Counted from the stretch's first letter, positions 15,409-24,480 are shown. The stretch: 33,541 bases of DNA from Ruminococcus sp. (GCA_015066955.1 SVNJ01000006.1:1-33541); one strand, 5' to 3'. Notes: generated from the sequence alone by a model not told the origin. Numbers and translations: made by a program.

Positions 15409-18198
15409 ATGAAAAAAATATTCAGGAGATCGGCAGCAGCTGTATCGGCGGCGGCTCTGTCGTTATGCGCATTGCCCTACGCTTATGTCGCAGAAACAGC
15501 ACAGGCTTCGGAGAGCCTTATGACCCGTGATGTGTGGTGTGCAAATGAGGACGTAAACCGTTGGGAATCTGAGCATTTCCAGTTTATATGGGGTAAAAAC
15601 GGTGCGGATTCTTCAAAAATCACACAGGCATTTCTTGAGGAAAACGCAAAACACATGGAGGCTTGCTGGGACGTTTACATGAACGAGCTCTCTATGGAGC
15701 CGCCTACTCAGTCGGTTAATCTTTCACTGCGTGACGGCAATAAATATAAAGTAAATATCTACCTTTCGGGAACAGGACTGAGTCCTTTCCCCGACGACTG
15801 GGCATATATGGGCTATGACAATCAGGGTTATGCCTTCATGTTCTGCTGTGTGGGTGCGATGCAGAATTCACCTAATCCCTCATGGGTTCTCCCTCACGAA
15901 TTCGGACACGTTGTTACCGCACATCAGCTTGGCTGGAATCAGAATAAATATGTGCAGTCATGGTGGGAATCAATCGGAAACTGGTTCCGTGAGCAGTTCC
16001 TCTATTCCGATTATTACAGTCAGTGGGTTACAAATCCTGCAAGCGGTACGGACTACTTTGAAACATACATGAAAAACCTCTGCTTCACACCTATTCTCGG
16101 CAGAGACAACTACGCTTCATGGGCATTTCTTCAGTATCTGACGGAAAATCCCGACAATCTTCCCGGCTACGGAAGCGACTTCATGAAAACCATGATGCAG
16201 CAGGGAAAGGTTGACGAGTACCCTTATCTTGAAATCGAACGTCTTTCAGGTGCTGACCTCAAGGATACCCTCGGCCACTATGCTAAGCGTATGGCTACCC
16301 TCGACCTTAATATGCAGGATCGCTACCGTGCACGTCAGAATCAGCTCCTCTCTCAGGGAGAATGGAACTGGGGCGAGATTTACACTCTTCTTGAAAAGAC
16401 AACCGAAGCTGACAATTATTATACCGTACCTACAGAGCGTGCACCTCAGCAGTTCGGTCTTAATATAATTCCGCTTGAAGTAACAGGCGATACCGTTTCC
16501 GTAAGCCTTGACGGCCTCACAAGCGTTAAGGGTGCAGACTGGCGTGCATGTATTGCAGTAGAACAGTACGACGGTGAAACAAGATACTCGGAATTATTCG
16601 GAAACGGCGGTTCCGCTTCAATCGCATTCAACAGCAGCACAGATTCAGCCGCTTATTTAACAGTAACAGCTACCCCCGATTCCGATACCTTCATGAAGGT
16701 AGGCGTTCCCTATGCTTACTACGATGGCGAATTTGACGAAAATAACTACCCGTTCCTCAGCAAGACACGCTACCCTTATGCTGTTACAATCAACGGTGCA
16801 GGTATCAAGCAGATGCAGAACAATACGGCAGCTGCACAGGGCAGACGTCACTCAAACGGTGGCGGCTTCGTGGCTTCTACCGCAACAGTTGACGCTTCGG
16901 TATACGTAGGTCCCAATGCTAAGGTTATGGGATACGCTTCAGTTACGGGAAATGCTGTCATTGACGGCTATGCAACGGTAACAGGCAGTGCGAAGGTTTC
17001 GGGAAATGCCGTAGTTACGGGACATGCCGTTGTTGCGGAAAGAGCAACCGTTAAGGATAACGCTATCATCGGCGACTACGCAGGCGTTATGGGAAATGCT
17101 GTAATTTCGGAAAATGCAAGAGTACTTGAAAGTGGTCTTGTTTACAATAATTACACCGTCAGCGGAAATGCAACCGTAAAGGGTGTGGCATTCTGTATGG
17201 CAAACGGCTCGGCAGGCAATCAGGCGATGCCCGACGGCGACTACTACGACGATTCAAGCAGAAGCGTTTCACAGGGTTCAATGTACGGCTGGGCAAGTCC
17301 AGACACTTACGTAAACCGCAGACCTTATTCCGACGGTCAGTATGCAGGTCTTGAATTCTCCTCCGACAGCTCGGAAATCGCCGCTGATACATATACTTCA
17401 ACCTTCGGTATGTCCGTTGGAAGTCCCGTGTGGGAGGCTTCACGCACAAGCGGAAACGGTGTACTTACCTTCAACGGCGAAAATCAGTATATCATTGCCG
17501 ACAGCAGCTATGCGGCTCTTCATGACGCTGACTATCAGACAGCTGTACTTATGCGTAATAATGATCTGAATCCTGTTTTCCGTTTCGGAAATGAAGAAAA
17601 GTATATGTCCCTTGTAGCAATGGGAGGAAACTACATCTTTGCCATGAACGATGGCAGCGGAGTTCAGAATATTATTGCTGAAAATGCATATACACCCGGA
17701 AAATGGTCAACAGTCAGCGTTGTTCTTGAAGGCGATGAAGCTAAGCTTGTTGTAGACGGAAAAACTGCTGCCTCAGGTACTATCACGGTTGACCCTGTTG
17801 ATGTAATCTCTGAGGAATCAGTATATACTATCGGTGCATACAAAGATTCACAATATATGAACGGTTCAATGGATTTCTTCCGTGTAAACTTCAAGGAAGT
17901 TGCAGAACCTTCCTACTACTATACAGAAACTGAGGATATTGACGAAAACACAACTACTGAGCCGACAGGACAGGTTCTTGTGGGTGACGTTACTCTTGAT
18001 ATGCAGATTGATGTTTTCGACCATGTTTACCTCAGAAAAATAGTTACAGGTTCGGCTTCTGCGGACACAAAGCAGCTTAAAGCTGCCGCAGATACAAACG
18101 GCGATAAAGAAATAGGCATTGCAGATGTTGTTGCAATGCAAAGCTATCTGCTGGGAAGAATCAACGAATTTCCCGCAGGTTCTATTGCAGAATACTAA
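15409..18198 (+). CDS. Secreted HExxH metalloprotease-like protein with beta-helix, LamG-like and dockerin modules
   Basis: A 929-residue cellulosomal protein. Residues 1-33 are a signal peptide ending near AQA-SE. Residues of about 45-330 resemble the DUF6055 / Svx-AvrXca class of plant-pathogen secreted proteins and carry the zinc motif HEFGH (163-167) in LPHEFGHVVTAHQLG. A beta-rich module follows. Residues of about 490-600 are a short-period beta-helix (ATVTGSAKVSGNAVVTGHAVV). Residues of about 660-830 look like a concanavalin/LamG fold (LTFNGENQYIIAD...GKWSTVSVVLEGDEAKLVVDGK). A dockerin occupies about 858-920, with DVTLDMQIDVFD and DTNGDKEIGIAD. A protease acting on plant wall glycoproteins is inferred. 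A hairpin without a U run separates it from the DHH gene. Confidence 0.88.
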   Translation: MKKIFRRSAAAVSAAALSLCALPYAYVAETAQASESLMTRDVWCANEDVNRWESEHFQFIWGKNGADSSKITQAFLEENAKHMEACWDVYMNELSMEPPTQSVNLSLRDGNKYKVNIYLSGTGLSPFPDDWAYMGYDNQGYAFMFCCVGAMQNSPNPSWVLPHEFGHVVTAHQLGWNQNKYVQSWWESIGNWFREQFLYSDYYSQWVTNPASGTDYFETYMKNLCFTPILGRDNYASWAFLQYLTENPDNLPGYGSDFMKTMMQQGKVDEYPYLEIERLSGADLKDTLGHYAKRMATLDLNMQDRYRARQNQLLSQGEWNWGEIYTLLEKTTEADNYYTVPTERAPQQFGLNIIPLEVTGDTVSVSLDGLTSVKGADWRACIAVEQYDGETRYSELFGNGGSASIAFNSSTDSAAYLTVTATPDSDTFMKVGVPYAYYDGEFDENNYPFLSKTRYPYAVTINGAGIKQMQNNTAAAQGRRHSNGGGFVASTATVDASVYVGPNAKVMGYASVTGNAVIDGYATVTGSAKVSGNAVVTGHAVVAERATVKDNAIIGDYAGVMGNAVISENARVLESGLVYNNYTVSGNATVKGVAFCMANGSAGNQAMPDGDYYDDSSRSVSQGSMYGWASPDTYVNRRPYSDGQYAGLEFSSDSSEIAADTYTSTFGMSVGSPVWEASRTSGNGVLTFNGENQYIIADSSYAALHDADYQTAVLMRNNDLNPVFRFGNEEKYMSLVAMGGNYIFAMNDGSGVQNIIAENAYTPGKWSTVSVVLEGDEAKLVVDGKTAASGTITVDPVDVISEESVYTIGAYKDSQYMNGSMDFFRVNFKEVAEPSYYYTETEDIDENTTTEPTGQVLVGDVTLDMQIDVFDHVYLRKIVTGSASADTKQLKAAADTNGDKEIGIADVVAMQSYLLGRINEFPAGSIAEY

Positions 18199-18205
18199 AT
18201 ATGAT

Positions 18206-18232
18206 GGGGATTGCTGTTACATGGCAGTCCCC
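18206..18232 (+). other. Intercistronic hairpin before the DHH gene
   Basis: A 9-bp stem, GGGGATTGC (18206-18214) with GCAGTCCCC (18224-18232, one G-U), not followed by T residues. It probably stabilises RNA or attenuates expression rather than fully terminating it. Confidence 0.5.
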
Positions 18233-18253
18233 TGCTGATATGAGGGGATTATT

Positions 18254-19243
18254 ATGAAGGATTTAAAAAAGCTTGTAGGAATTTTATCAGAAGGAAATGT
18301 CTATATACAGACTCACAACTACCCCGACCCCGATGCAATTGCGTCGGCTTTCGGACTGCAGAAGCTGCTTGAGCATTTCGGAATCAGTGCCAAGATATGC
18401 TATGACGGCACGGCAGAAAAGCTCTCCGCACAGGTTATGCTCAATAATTTCGGTATTGAAATGATATCGGTGCGTGAACTTGAAAATATGTCTGAAACAG
18501 ACAAAATCGTAACCGTTGACTCGCAGAAGTACAACTCAAATCTGACCGACCTTATCGGTGACGAGGTTGCATGTATCGACCACCACCCTACTGTTATTCC
18601 GTGCGAATATCTGTATAAGGATGTCAGAATTGTCGGTGCATGCTCATCAATTATTGCGGAGTACTTCTTCGATAATGGCATTATTCCCGACAGGAACACT
18701 GCATCTGCACTCGTTTATGGAATAAAGCTTGACACCGCCGATTTTTCAAGAGGTGTGACGCAGTTTGACGTGGAAATGTACGCAAAGCTTTTCCCCTATG
18801 CCGATAACGAGCTTCTTGACCGCATGAAAATCAACACAATGGAATTTGCCGACCTTAAGGCTTATGGCAGTGCGATTGAAAATATACGTGTTTTCGGAAA
18901 TGTGGGTTTTGCCTTTATCCCCTTTGAATGTCCTGACGCTCTTATTGCAATGATTTCCGACTTCATCCTTGCACTTGATATTATCGAATTCAGCGTGATT
19001 TACGCAGTGCGTGGAGACGGTTTCAAGTTCTCGGTGCGTTCTGAAATTCCCGAAATGCACGCAGGCAAAATTATAAACCGTGCACTCACAGGCATCGGAA
19101 GCGGCGGAGGTCACGCAAGAATGGCAGGCGGTTTCGCCGTCGGAAGCAGTCTCCCCTCTGATGAAACACTCAGAAATCACGAAATACGCAGGCTTTTCCG
19201 CAATGCAATAGCAGAAGAAACACAGCCTGCATGCACTGTTTAA
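18254..19243 (+). CDS. DHH/DHHA1 phosphoesterase, NrnA-like nanoRNase/pAp phosphatase
   Basis: A 329-residue cytoplasmic Mn-dependent phosphoesterase. Motifs appear in order: HNYPDPDAIASAFG (DxD at about 24-26), VDSQ (about residue 93), the DHH motif CIDHHPT (about 108-111), LDTADF (about residue 160), and the DHHA1 substrate loop GIGSGGGHARMAGG near residue 277. Length fits NrnA, which degrades short oligoribonucleotides and 3'-phosphoadenosine 5'-phosphate. Start ATG 18254 has GAGGGG upstream. Only 55 bases separate it from the dockerin gene, without a clear terminator, so the two may be co-transcribed by proximity; no functional link is evident. A pApA or c-di-nucleotide role is possible. 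Confidence 0.9.
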   Translation: MKDLKKLVGILSEGNVYIQTHNYPDPDAIASAFGLQKLLEHFGISAKICYDGTAEKLSAQVMLNNFGIEMISVRELENMSETDKIVTVDSQKYNSNLTDLIGDEVACIDHHPTVIPCEYLYKDVRIVGACSSIIAEYFFDNGIIPDRNTASALVYGIKLDTADFSRGVTQFDVEMYAKLFPYADNELLDRMKINTMEFADLKAYGSAIENIRVFGNVGFAFIPFECPDALIAMISDFILALDIIEFSVIYAVRGDGFKFSVRSEIPEMHAGKIINRALTGIGSGGGHARMAGGFAVGSSLPSDETLRNHEIRRLFRNAIAEETQPACTV

Positions 19244-19258
19244 TCATATATCATATAT

Positions 19259-19297
19259 AATAGTACCTTCCGCATATCGGAAGGTACTATTATTTTT
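19259..19297 (+). terminator. Terminator of the DHH gene
   Basis: A perfect 14-bp stem, 19259-19272 with 19278-19291 (core GTACCTTCCG/CGGAAGGTAC), loop CATAT, then ATTTTTA. Confidence 0.92.
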
Positions 19298-19342
19298 ATA
19301 TTTATAACTAATTAATGATTTGTTATTATGAAGATAGCAATA

Positions 19343-19355
19343 AATGGTTGCCATT
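19343..19355 (+). promoter_or_regulatory. Inverted repeat upstream of the xylanase promoter
   Basis: AATGG-TTG-CCATT, a perfect 5-bp palindrome with a 3-nt spacer. It lies about 24 bp upstream of the -35 element, a usual place for an activator site. A second inverted repeat (CAAAGT 19422-19427, ACTTTG 19440-19445) falls in the leader. Binding protein unknown. Confidence 0.35.
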
Positions 19356-19378
19356 AGCTAAAAAAAGCAAAAATAGCC

Positions 19379-19407
19379 TTGTGTTATTCACAAAAAAGAA
19401 ATATAAT
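19379..19407 (+). promoter_or_regulatory. Probable promoter of the xylanase gene
   Basis: TTGTGT (19379-19384), a 17-nt spacer and TATAAT (19402-19407). The weak -35 without an extended -10 suggests dependence on an activator. The leader is about 70 nt. Confidence 0.55.
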
Positions 19408-19481
19408 GTTAATATGAAATGCAAAGTGGCACTCAGAATACTTTGTGCTGCTAATGTGAAAAAGAGAGAGAGGGAAATCTA

Positions 19482-22400
19482 ATGAAAAAAGGCATTTTCA
19501 AAAAGCTGCTGACCGGCGCACTTGCATGCATGATGTGCCTGACAGCAATTCCGTCTAAACCGGATACGCTTGCCGCTGGTGACCGCTGTGATCAGGGTCA
19601 ACAGGACGGCTACGACTGGGAGCTCTGGAATCAGTGGGATCAGGGTACTGCGAACATGCAGCTCACCGGAAACGGTACATTCAGCTGTAACTGGAGCGGA
19701 ATCGAAAACGTTCTTTTCCGTACAGGAAAAAAATGGACCAGCAATTCTCCCCAGTGGGACACACTTGATGGTATCAAGATGGACTATGAGGCTGACTATC
19801 AGCCAAACGGCAACTCCTACCTTTCAGTTTACGGCTGGACCAAGTCCCCGCTCGTTGAGTACTACATCATCGAAAGCTGGGGTACATGGAGACCACCTGG
19901 AGGAACAGGCTACAAGAGCACTATTACTGTAGACGGCGTTCAGTACGACGTTTATCAGACCACTCGTGTTCAGCAGCCTTCAATCGAAGGTACAAAAACC
20001 TTCCCCCAGTATTTCAGCGTTCGTAAGGAGGGCGACAAGAGTACAAAGGGTACGGTAGACATTTCAAAGCACTTTGCTGCATGGGAAAGTCTCGGTCTTG
20101 ACATGGGCGGACTTTACGAGGTTTCACTCGTTGTTGAAGGCTATCAGTCAAGCGGTAAGGCTACCGTTAAAAAGAATAACATCACTATCGGCGGCGGATT
20201 TGATCCGGATACACCTACAACTCCCATAGACCCCGATTCTAACGGCTATTACTTCCACTCCACATACGAAAGCGGCACGGACGATTGGTCTGCACGAGGC
20301 GATAACACCGTTGCTGTATCAGGAAGTACATCAGCCTCAGGAAGCAAGTCACTCTACGTAAGCGGCCGTACAGAAGCATGGAACGGTGCAGGATATTCGC
20401 TCAACTCAAATGCATTTATACCCGGCAAATCCTACAGCTTCAGTACTATGGTTATGCAGAATGCTTCCGCATCAGAGGATATGAAGCTTTCACTTCAGTA
20501 TAATGACTCTTCGGGCGAAACTCAGTACGCTACAATTGCAGAAGCTACAGCTTCAAAGGGTCAGTGGACTCAGCTGAAAAATACAAGCTTTACAATTCCT
20601 TCGGGTGCTTCAAATATGCTTCTTTACGTTGAAACTAACGAAGGTCTTAGCAATTTCTACATGGACGAAGCTATCGGTGCAGTAGACGGAAAGGTAATTC
20701 CGGCTTCAGGCAATTCATCAACCACACCTGATGATCCTGACGTGCCTTCAATTCCCGACGGAGACTACTATTTCCACTCCACATACGAAAGCAGTGAGGA
20801 TAACTGGACTTCAAGAGGCGACTCAACAATTCAGCTCAGCGGAAAAGCTCCATACGCAGGCAAAAATTCACTTCTCGTTTCAGGAAGAACAGAGGCATGG
20901 CACGGTGCCGGATATAATCTTTCAAGCTCCGTATTCAAGCCTGGAAACTCCTACAGCTTCAGTGCAATGGCTATGCAGGATGCTGAAACATCCACTGACT
21001 TCAAGCTTTCACTTCAGTATGACGACGCTTCAGGCGAAACTCAGTATGCTACAATTGCAGAAGCAACAGGTACAAAGGGCTACTGGACTCAGCTTGCAAA
21101 TACAAACTTCGAGATTCCTTCAGGCGCATCAAATATGCTCCTCTACGTTGAAACCGACACAAGCCTTACAAACTTCTATATGGATGAGGCTATCGGTGCT
21201 GCTGCAGGCACTGTAATTAACGCAGATGTAAAGACTCCTGCAGGCGATGTTAACGAGGACGGCAAGATTGACTCGAAAGACCTTACCGCTCTCCGTGACT
21301 TCATAATGGGCAAGAGCACTTCTGCTTCAGCAGAAGGTTCCGATCTTGACGGAAACGGAAGAGTAGACTCACTCGACCTTGCAGCTCTCAGAAAGCTCGT
21401 TACAGCTCCTCCGTCAAACGATAACCCAACAATGCCTGACTATCCGGCTGATTCACTTGTTGGAAAGTTCGGTCACCTCTTCAAGATGGGTACATCAGTA
21501 AGCCCTAACGAGCTTAACACCGGTGCAGACTTCATCAAGAAGCACTTCAACTCAATCACTCCTGAAAATGCTCTCAAGCCAGAGGCAATTATTGACAAGA
21601 CAGCTTGTCAGCAGAGAGGCAACAACGTAAATACACAGATCAATCTCAGTCAGGCAGCTTCTACACTTAAATTCTGCGAGCAGAATGGTATCGGTGTTCG
21701 TGGTCATACCTTCGTATGGTACAGCCAGACTCCTGACTGGTTCTTCCGTGAGAACTTCTCAGATAACGGCGCTTATGTAAGCAAGGAAATCATGGACCAG
21801 CGTCTTGAAAGCATGATTAAGAATACTTTTGACGCTATCAAGACTCAGTATCCTAACCTTAACCTCTACGCATACGACGTATGTAACGAGCTCTTCCTCA
21901 ACGACGGCGGCGGACTTCGTAAGACATACTACACACAGAATTCAGGCGAATCAGCTTGGGCTAAGGTTTACGGCGAAGACAACGATGAGTTTATCATCAA
22001 AGCATTCACATACGCAAGAAAGTATGCTCCTGCAGGATGTAAGCTTTATATCAACGACTATAACGAGTATGTCGGCAATAAGACAAACGATATCTACAAT
22101 ATCGCAATGAAGCTTAAGGAACTCGGCATTATCGACGGTATCGGTATGCAGTCTCACCTTGACGTAGGCTATCCTAATGCAGCTACTTACAAGGCAGCTC
22201 TTGAGAAATTCCTCAGCACAGGTCTTGAAGTATCTATCACAGAGCTTGATATCACAGAGAGCAGCCAGAATTCACAGGCACAGGCTGACCTCTTCAAGGC
22301 TATCTTTGAGATGGCAGTTGAACATGCTGACCAGATTCCTTCATTCACAGTATGGGGAACACACGACAGCATCAGCTGGAGAGGCGATAGAACACCTCTT

Positions 22401-23195
22401 CTCTTCGGTTCAGGTTATACACCTAAAAAGGCTTATGATGCAGTAATGTCTATCACAGTTCCAGGTGGTTCGTACAGCAATAGCAACAGCAACAACAATA
22501 ATAATAACAACAATAACAACACAACTTCTACACCCGGCGTAACTGATATATCATGGATTGATCCAAATAAGCCTATGGTTGCACTTTCATTTGATGACGG
22601 TCCTATCAGTACAGCACAGAATTCAGCTCCGATTCGTATTCAGAATGCACTTTCCGAAAACGGATTCCACGCAACATTCTTCTACTGGGGTGAAAGAATA
22701 AATTCATCCAACGAAGCTGAAATCACAAGAGCTCATAATCTTGGTTTTGAGGTCGCAAATCACACCTATACACACCCCGATCTCACAGGCCTTTCACCTG
22801 ACGGAATCAAACAGGAAATTCAGAAAACTGCCGATATTCTTACAAGACTTACCGGCAAGACTAAGTTCCTTATCCGTCCTCCGTACCTAGCTGTGAATTC
22901 AACGGTTCAGCAGAATGCGGGCGCTCCGCTTATTACCTGTGCCATTGATTCACAGGATTGGAACGGTGCTTCAACTCAGCAGATGATTAACACAATCGTT
23001 TCAAAAATGAACGACGGCTCACTTGATAATTCAATAGTTCTTATGCACGAGAACTATGATTCAACAGCAGCTGCAATCGAATATCTTGTACCTTACCTCA
23101 AGCAGAACGGATGGCAGGTTGTAACTATCTCCGAAATGTTCAAGGTAAACAACAAGACATTGGCAGATGGCTCTGTTTACGGCAGTGCCAAGTAA
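19482..23195 (+). CDS. Multi-catalytic cellulosomal xylanase GH11-CBM22-CBM22-dockerin-GH10-CE4
   Basis: A 1237-residue secreted enzyme for arabinoxylan. Residues 1-32 are the signal peptide. GH11 endoxylanase spans 35-238, with nucleophile Glu126 (LVEYYI) and acid/base Glu219 (VVEGYQSSG). Two CBM22 modules (about 256-402 and 428-577) are near duplicates. An internal type I dockerin lies at about 588-640 (DVNEDGKIDSKD, DLDGNGRVDSLD). GH10 endoxylanase spans 657-990, with acid/base Glu803 (DVCNELF) and nucleophile Glu921 (ITELDI). After an Asn-rich linker (about 1000-1013), the CE4 acetyl-xylan esterase has SFDDG (1036-1040), NHTYTH (1093-1098), RPPY and LMHE. It resembles R. flavefaciens XynB-type enzymes. 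It has its own promoter, 238 bp downstream of the DHH gene. Confidence 0.96.
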   Translation: MKKGIFKKLLTGALACMMCLTAIPSKPDTLAAGDRCDQGQQDGYDWELWNQWDQGTANMQLTGNGTFSCNWSGIENVLFRTGKKWTSNSPQWDTLDGIKMDYEADYQPNGNSYLSVYGWTKSPLVEYYIIESWGTWRPPGGTGYKSTITVDGVQYDVYQTTRVQQPSIEGTKTFPQYFSVRKEGDKSTKGTVDISKHFAAWESLGLDMGGLYEVSLVVEGYQSSGKATVKKNNITIGGGFDPDTPTTPIDPDSNGYYFHSTYESGTDDWSARGDNTVAVSGSTSASGSKSLYVSGRTEAWNGAGYSLNSNAFIPGKSYSFSTMVMQNASASEDMKLSLQYNDSSGETQYATIAEATASKGQWTQLKNTSFTIPSGASNMLLYVETNEGLSNFYMDEAIGAVDGKVIPASGNSSTTPDDPDVPSIPDGDYYFHSTYESSEDNWTSRGDSTIQLSGKAPYAGKNSLLVSGRTEAWHGAGYNLSSSVFKPGNSYSFSAMAMQDAETSTDFKLSLQYDDASGETQYATIAEATGTKGYWTQLANTNFEIPSGASNMLLYVETDTSLTNFYMDEAIGAAAGTVINADVKTPAGDVNEDGKIDSKDLTALRDFIMGKSTSASAEGSDLDGNGRVDSLDLAALRKLVTAPPSNDNPTMPDYPADSLVGKFGHLFKMGTSVSPNELNTGADFIKKHFNSITPENALKPEAIIDKTACQQRGNNVNTQINLSQAASTLKFCEQNGIGVRGHTFVWYSQTPDWFFRENFSDNGAYVSKEIMDQRLESMIKNTFDAIKTQYPNLNLYAYDVCNELFLNDGGGLRKTYYTQNSGESAWAKVYGEDNDEFIIKAFTYARKYAPAGCKLYINDYNEYVGNKTNDIYNIAMKLKELGIIDGIGMQSHLDVGYPNAATYKAALEKFLSTGLEVSITELDITESSQNSQAQADLFKAIFEMAVEHADQIPSFTVWGTHDSISWRGDRTPLLFGSGYTPKKAYDAVMSITVPGGSYSNSNSNNNNNNNNNNTTSTPGVTDISWIDPNKPMVALSFDDGPISTAQNSAPIRIQNALSENGFHATFFYWGERINSSNEAEITRAHNLGFEVANHTYTHPDLTGLSPDGIKQEIQKTADILTRLTGKTKFLIRPPYLAVNSTVQQNAGAPLITCAIDSQDWNGASTQQMINTIVSKMNDGSLDNSIVLMHENYDSTAAAIEYLVPYLKQNGWQVVTISEMFKVNNKTLADGSVYGSAK

Positions 23196-23210
23196 GGCTA
23201 ACGCCTCTCA

Positions 23211-23271
23211 TACCGGCCTCCATTAAGGCTTTGCCTCCGGAGATTTTTTCCCGCTCCGGCGGAGGCTGGTA
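23211..23271. repeat. Large palindromic element after the xylanase gene
   Basis: An 11-bp outer stem (one G-U), TACCGGCCTCC (23211-23221) with GGAGGCTGGTA (23261-23271), encloses CCGGAG (23237-23242) with CTCCGG (23254-23259). An 11-nt loop contains T6. Just before it, TAAGGCtaaCGCCTC (from 23193) and TAAGGCtttGCCTC (from 23224) are similar small repeats. It could act as the xylanase terminator or belong to a family of interspersed palindromes. It is richer in G+C than its surroundings. Confidence 0.5.
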
Positions 23272-23286
23272 TTTATGCTCCGAATC

Positions 23287-23312
23287 CGTACAATTCTCCC
23301 GTGAATTGTACG
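23287..23312. repeat. Perfect 10-bp inverted repeat
   Basis: CGTACAATTC (23287-23296), a 6-nt spacer and GAATTGTACG (23303-23312). No U run follows. It may be a protein-binding site or part of the neighbouring palindromic element. Confidence 0.5.
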
Positions 23313-23382
23313 AGAGGGGCAACATATATACTGCATCGGTCAAACCGCTTGCAGAACATCGTAAACTTTTTTGTTAAGGGAC

Positions 23383-23428
23383 AAAAATACCGTATCATCC
23401 GGAATAGGGGCCGGAGATACGGTTTTTT
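23383..23428. terminator. Bidirectional terminator between xylanase and AraC genes
   Basis: ACCGTATC (23389-23396) pairs with GATACGGT (23416-23423), with an inner CCGG/CCGG pairing. A T6 run lies to the right and an A5 run to the left (U5 on the minus strand), so it can end transcripts from both sides. Confidence 0.85.
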
Positions 23429-23451
23429 CCTTTATACGGGACTTTAAGTAA

Positions 23452-24342
23452 TCAGTCTGCCTGAACATTTCCGAAGTTATCGGCAGAATTTTCGTAAAGC
23501 TTCTTGAATTCGCTGGGAGTGCAGTGCTTAATCTCCTTGAACACACGATTAAATGTGGTCAGGCTCGAAAATCCTGAATTTACGGCAACGTCCGTAACCG
23601 AAAGCTTCGGATCAAGCAGAAGTGCTTCCGCCGCCTTGATTCTTCGGCGGTTTATGTAGGTAACATGAGACATAGAGCTGAACTGCTTGAAGATTCTCGA
23701 AAAGTGATACTTGCTGTAGCCTGCAATGTCTGCAAGCGTATCAAGCGAAATATCATGCATATAGTTCTTATCGATGAATTTTATTACCTTATTGAACTTT
23801 TCGTTGAACTTATGGAAATTCTCATCACTGTCCGCTATTGCCGAAGTCTGCTGCTTAAGCTGGTGTTCACGCACTGCAAGCATCATATTTATCAACAGCA
23901 CATAAATCCTCGTATCTGCAAGAGGATTGTCCGAAAAGTATTCTGTTGATATATCAAGCATACACTTCTGCACAAACAGGTGAAGCTTTTTATCGGTTTC
24001 AGGAGTTATCACAAGTACATCCGAAATCGACGGCAGCACAGCGTTAAGTGCAAGATTATCTTCAAGAACTTCATTGTCGCACTGAAAAATAAGCCTTCTT
24101 CCCTCCGCCTGCGGCAGAAGATGAAGCTCACCCGACGGTAAAATAATAATATCACGCTCATTCAGGACGTATGTATGACCGCCCGTGCATGCGGTATATG
24201 TACCCTGAAGAGGCATAATAATTTCAACAGCATTATGCCAGTGAGTAGGATATTCTTCAAAATCATCGTTATCATACAGCATGACAAATCTTGTTCTGTC
24301 ATATTCCACAGTTTCATAATCACCCGAAAGATGTTTAATCAA
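23452..24342 (-). CDS. AraC-family transcriptional regulator with cupin sensor domain
   Basis: A 296-residue regulator. The N-terminal cupin-like effector domain (about 15-90) contains YPTHWHNAVEIIMPLQGTY and NERDIIILPSGELHLLP. The C-terminal AraC domain (about 190-290) has two helix-turn-helix units, ISLDTLADIAGYSKYHFSRIFKQ and SVTDVAVNSGFSSLTTFNRVFKEIKHCTPSEFKKL. The start is TTG 24342 with a G-rich GGGGGG six bases upstream; the next in-frame ATG would cut into the sensor domain. AraC regulators of this type sense sugars and activate nearby catabolic genes. It converges on the xylanase gene and diverges from the GGDEF gene, so either, or the pectate lyase, is a possible target. That link is inference. 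Confidence 0.93.
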   Translation of the reverse strand: MIKHLSGDYETVEYDRTRFVMLYDNDDFEEYPTHWHNAVEIIMPLQGTYTACTGGHTYVLNERDIIILPSGELHLLPQAEGRRLIFQCDNEVLEDNLALNAVLPSISDVLVITPETDKKLHLFVQKCMLDISTEYFSDNPLADTRIYVLLINMMLAVREHQLKQQTSAIADSDENFHKFNEKFNKVIKFIDKNYMHDISLDTLADIAGYSKYHFSRIFKQFSSMSHVTYINRRRIKAAEALLLDPKLSVTDVAVNSGFSSLTTFNRVFKEIKHCTPSEFKKLYENSADNFGNVQAD

Positions 24343-24378
24343 ATTATTCCCCCCTGTCAGACTTTTTGTTCACTATAT

Positions 24379-24407
24379 ATTATACACCAAAATTTCTATT
24401 TTTGCAA
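24379..24407 (-). promoter_or_regulatory. Promoter of the AraC gene
   Basis: TTGCAA (24407-24402), a 17-nt spacer and TATAAT (24384-24379) on the minus strand, about 32 bases before the TTG start. Confidence 0.7.
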
Positions 24408-24451
24408 ATAAAAAATTCACAAAACAATACAAAAATTATCGTGAAAAACAA

Positions 24452-24480
24452 TTGCATTTTGTGTGGAATTATGATATAAT
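24452..24480 (+). promoter_or_regulatory. Promoter of the GGDEF gene
   Basis: TTGCAT (24452-24457), a 17-nt spacer ending TGA, and TATAAT (24475-24480). It diverges from the AraC promoter 45 bp away, so one bound regulator could control both. Confidence 0.7.

Noticed and set aside
22471-22520. AAC/AAT trinucleotide run
   Set aside because: Encodes the Asn-rich linker between GH10 and CE4; linkers of this kind are common in secreted enzymes.
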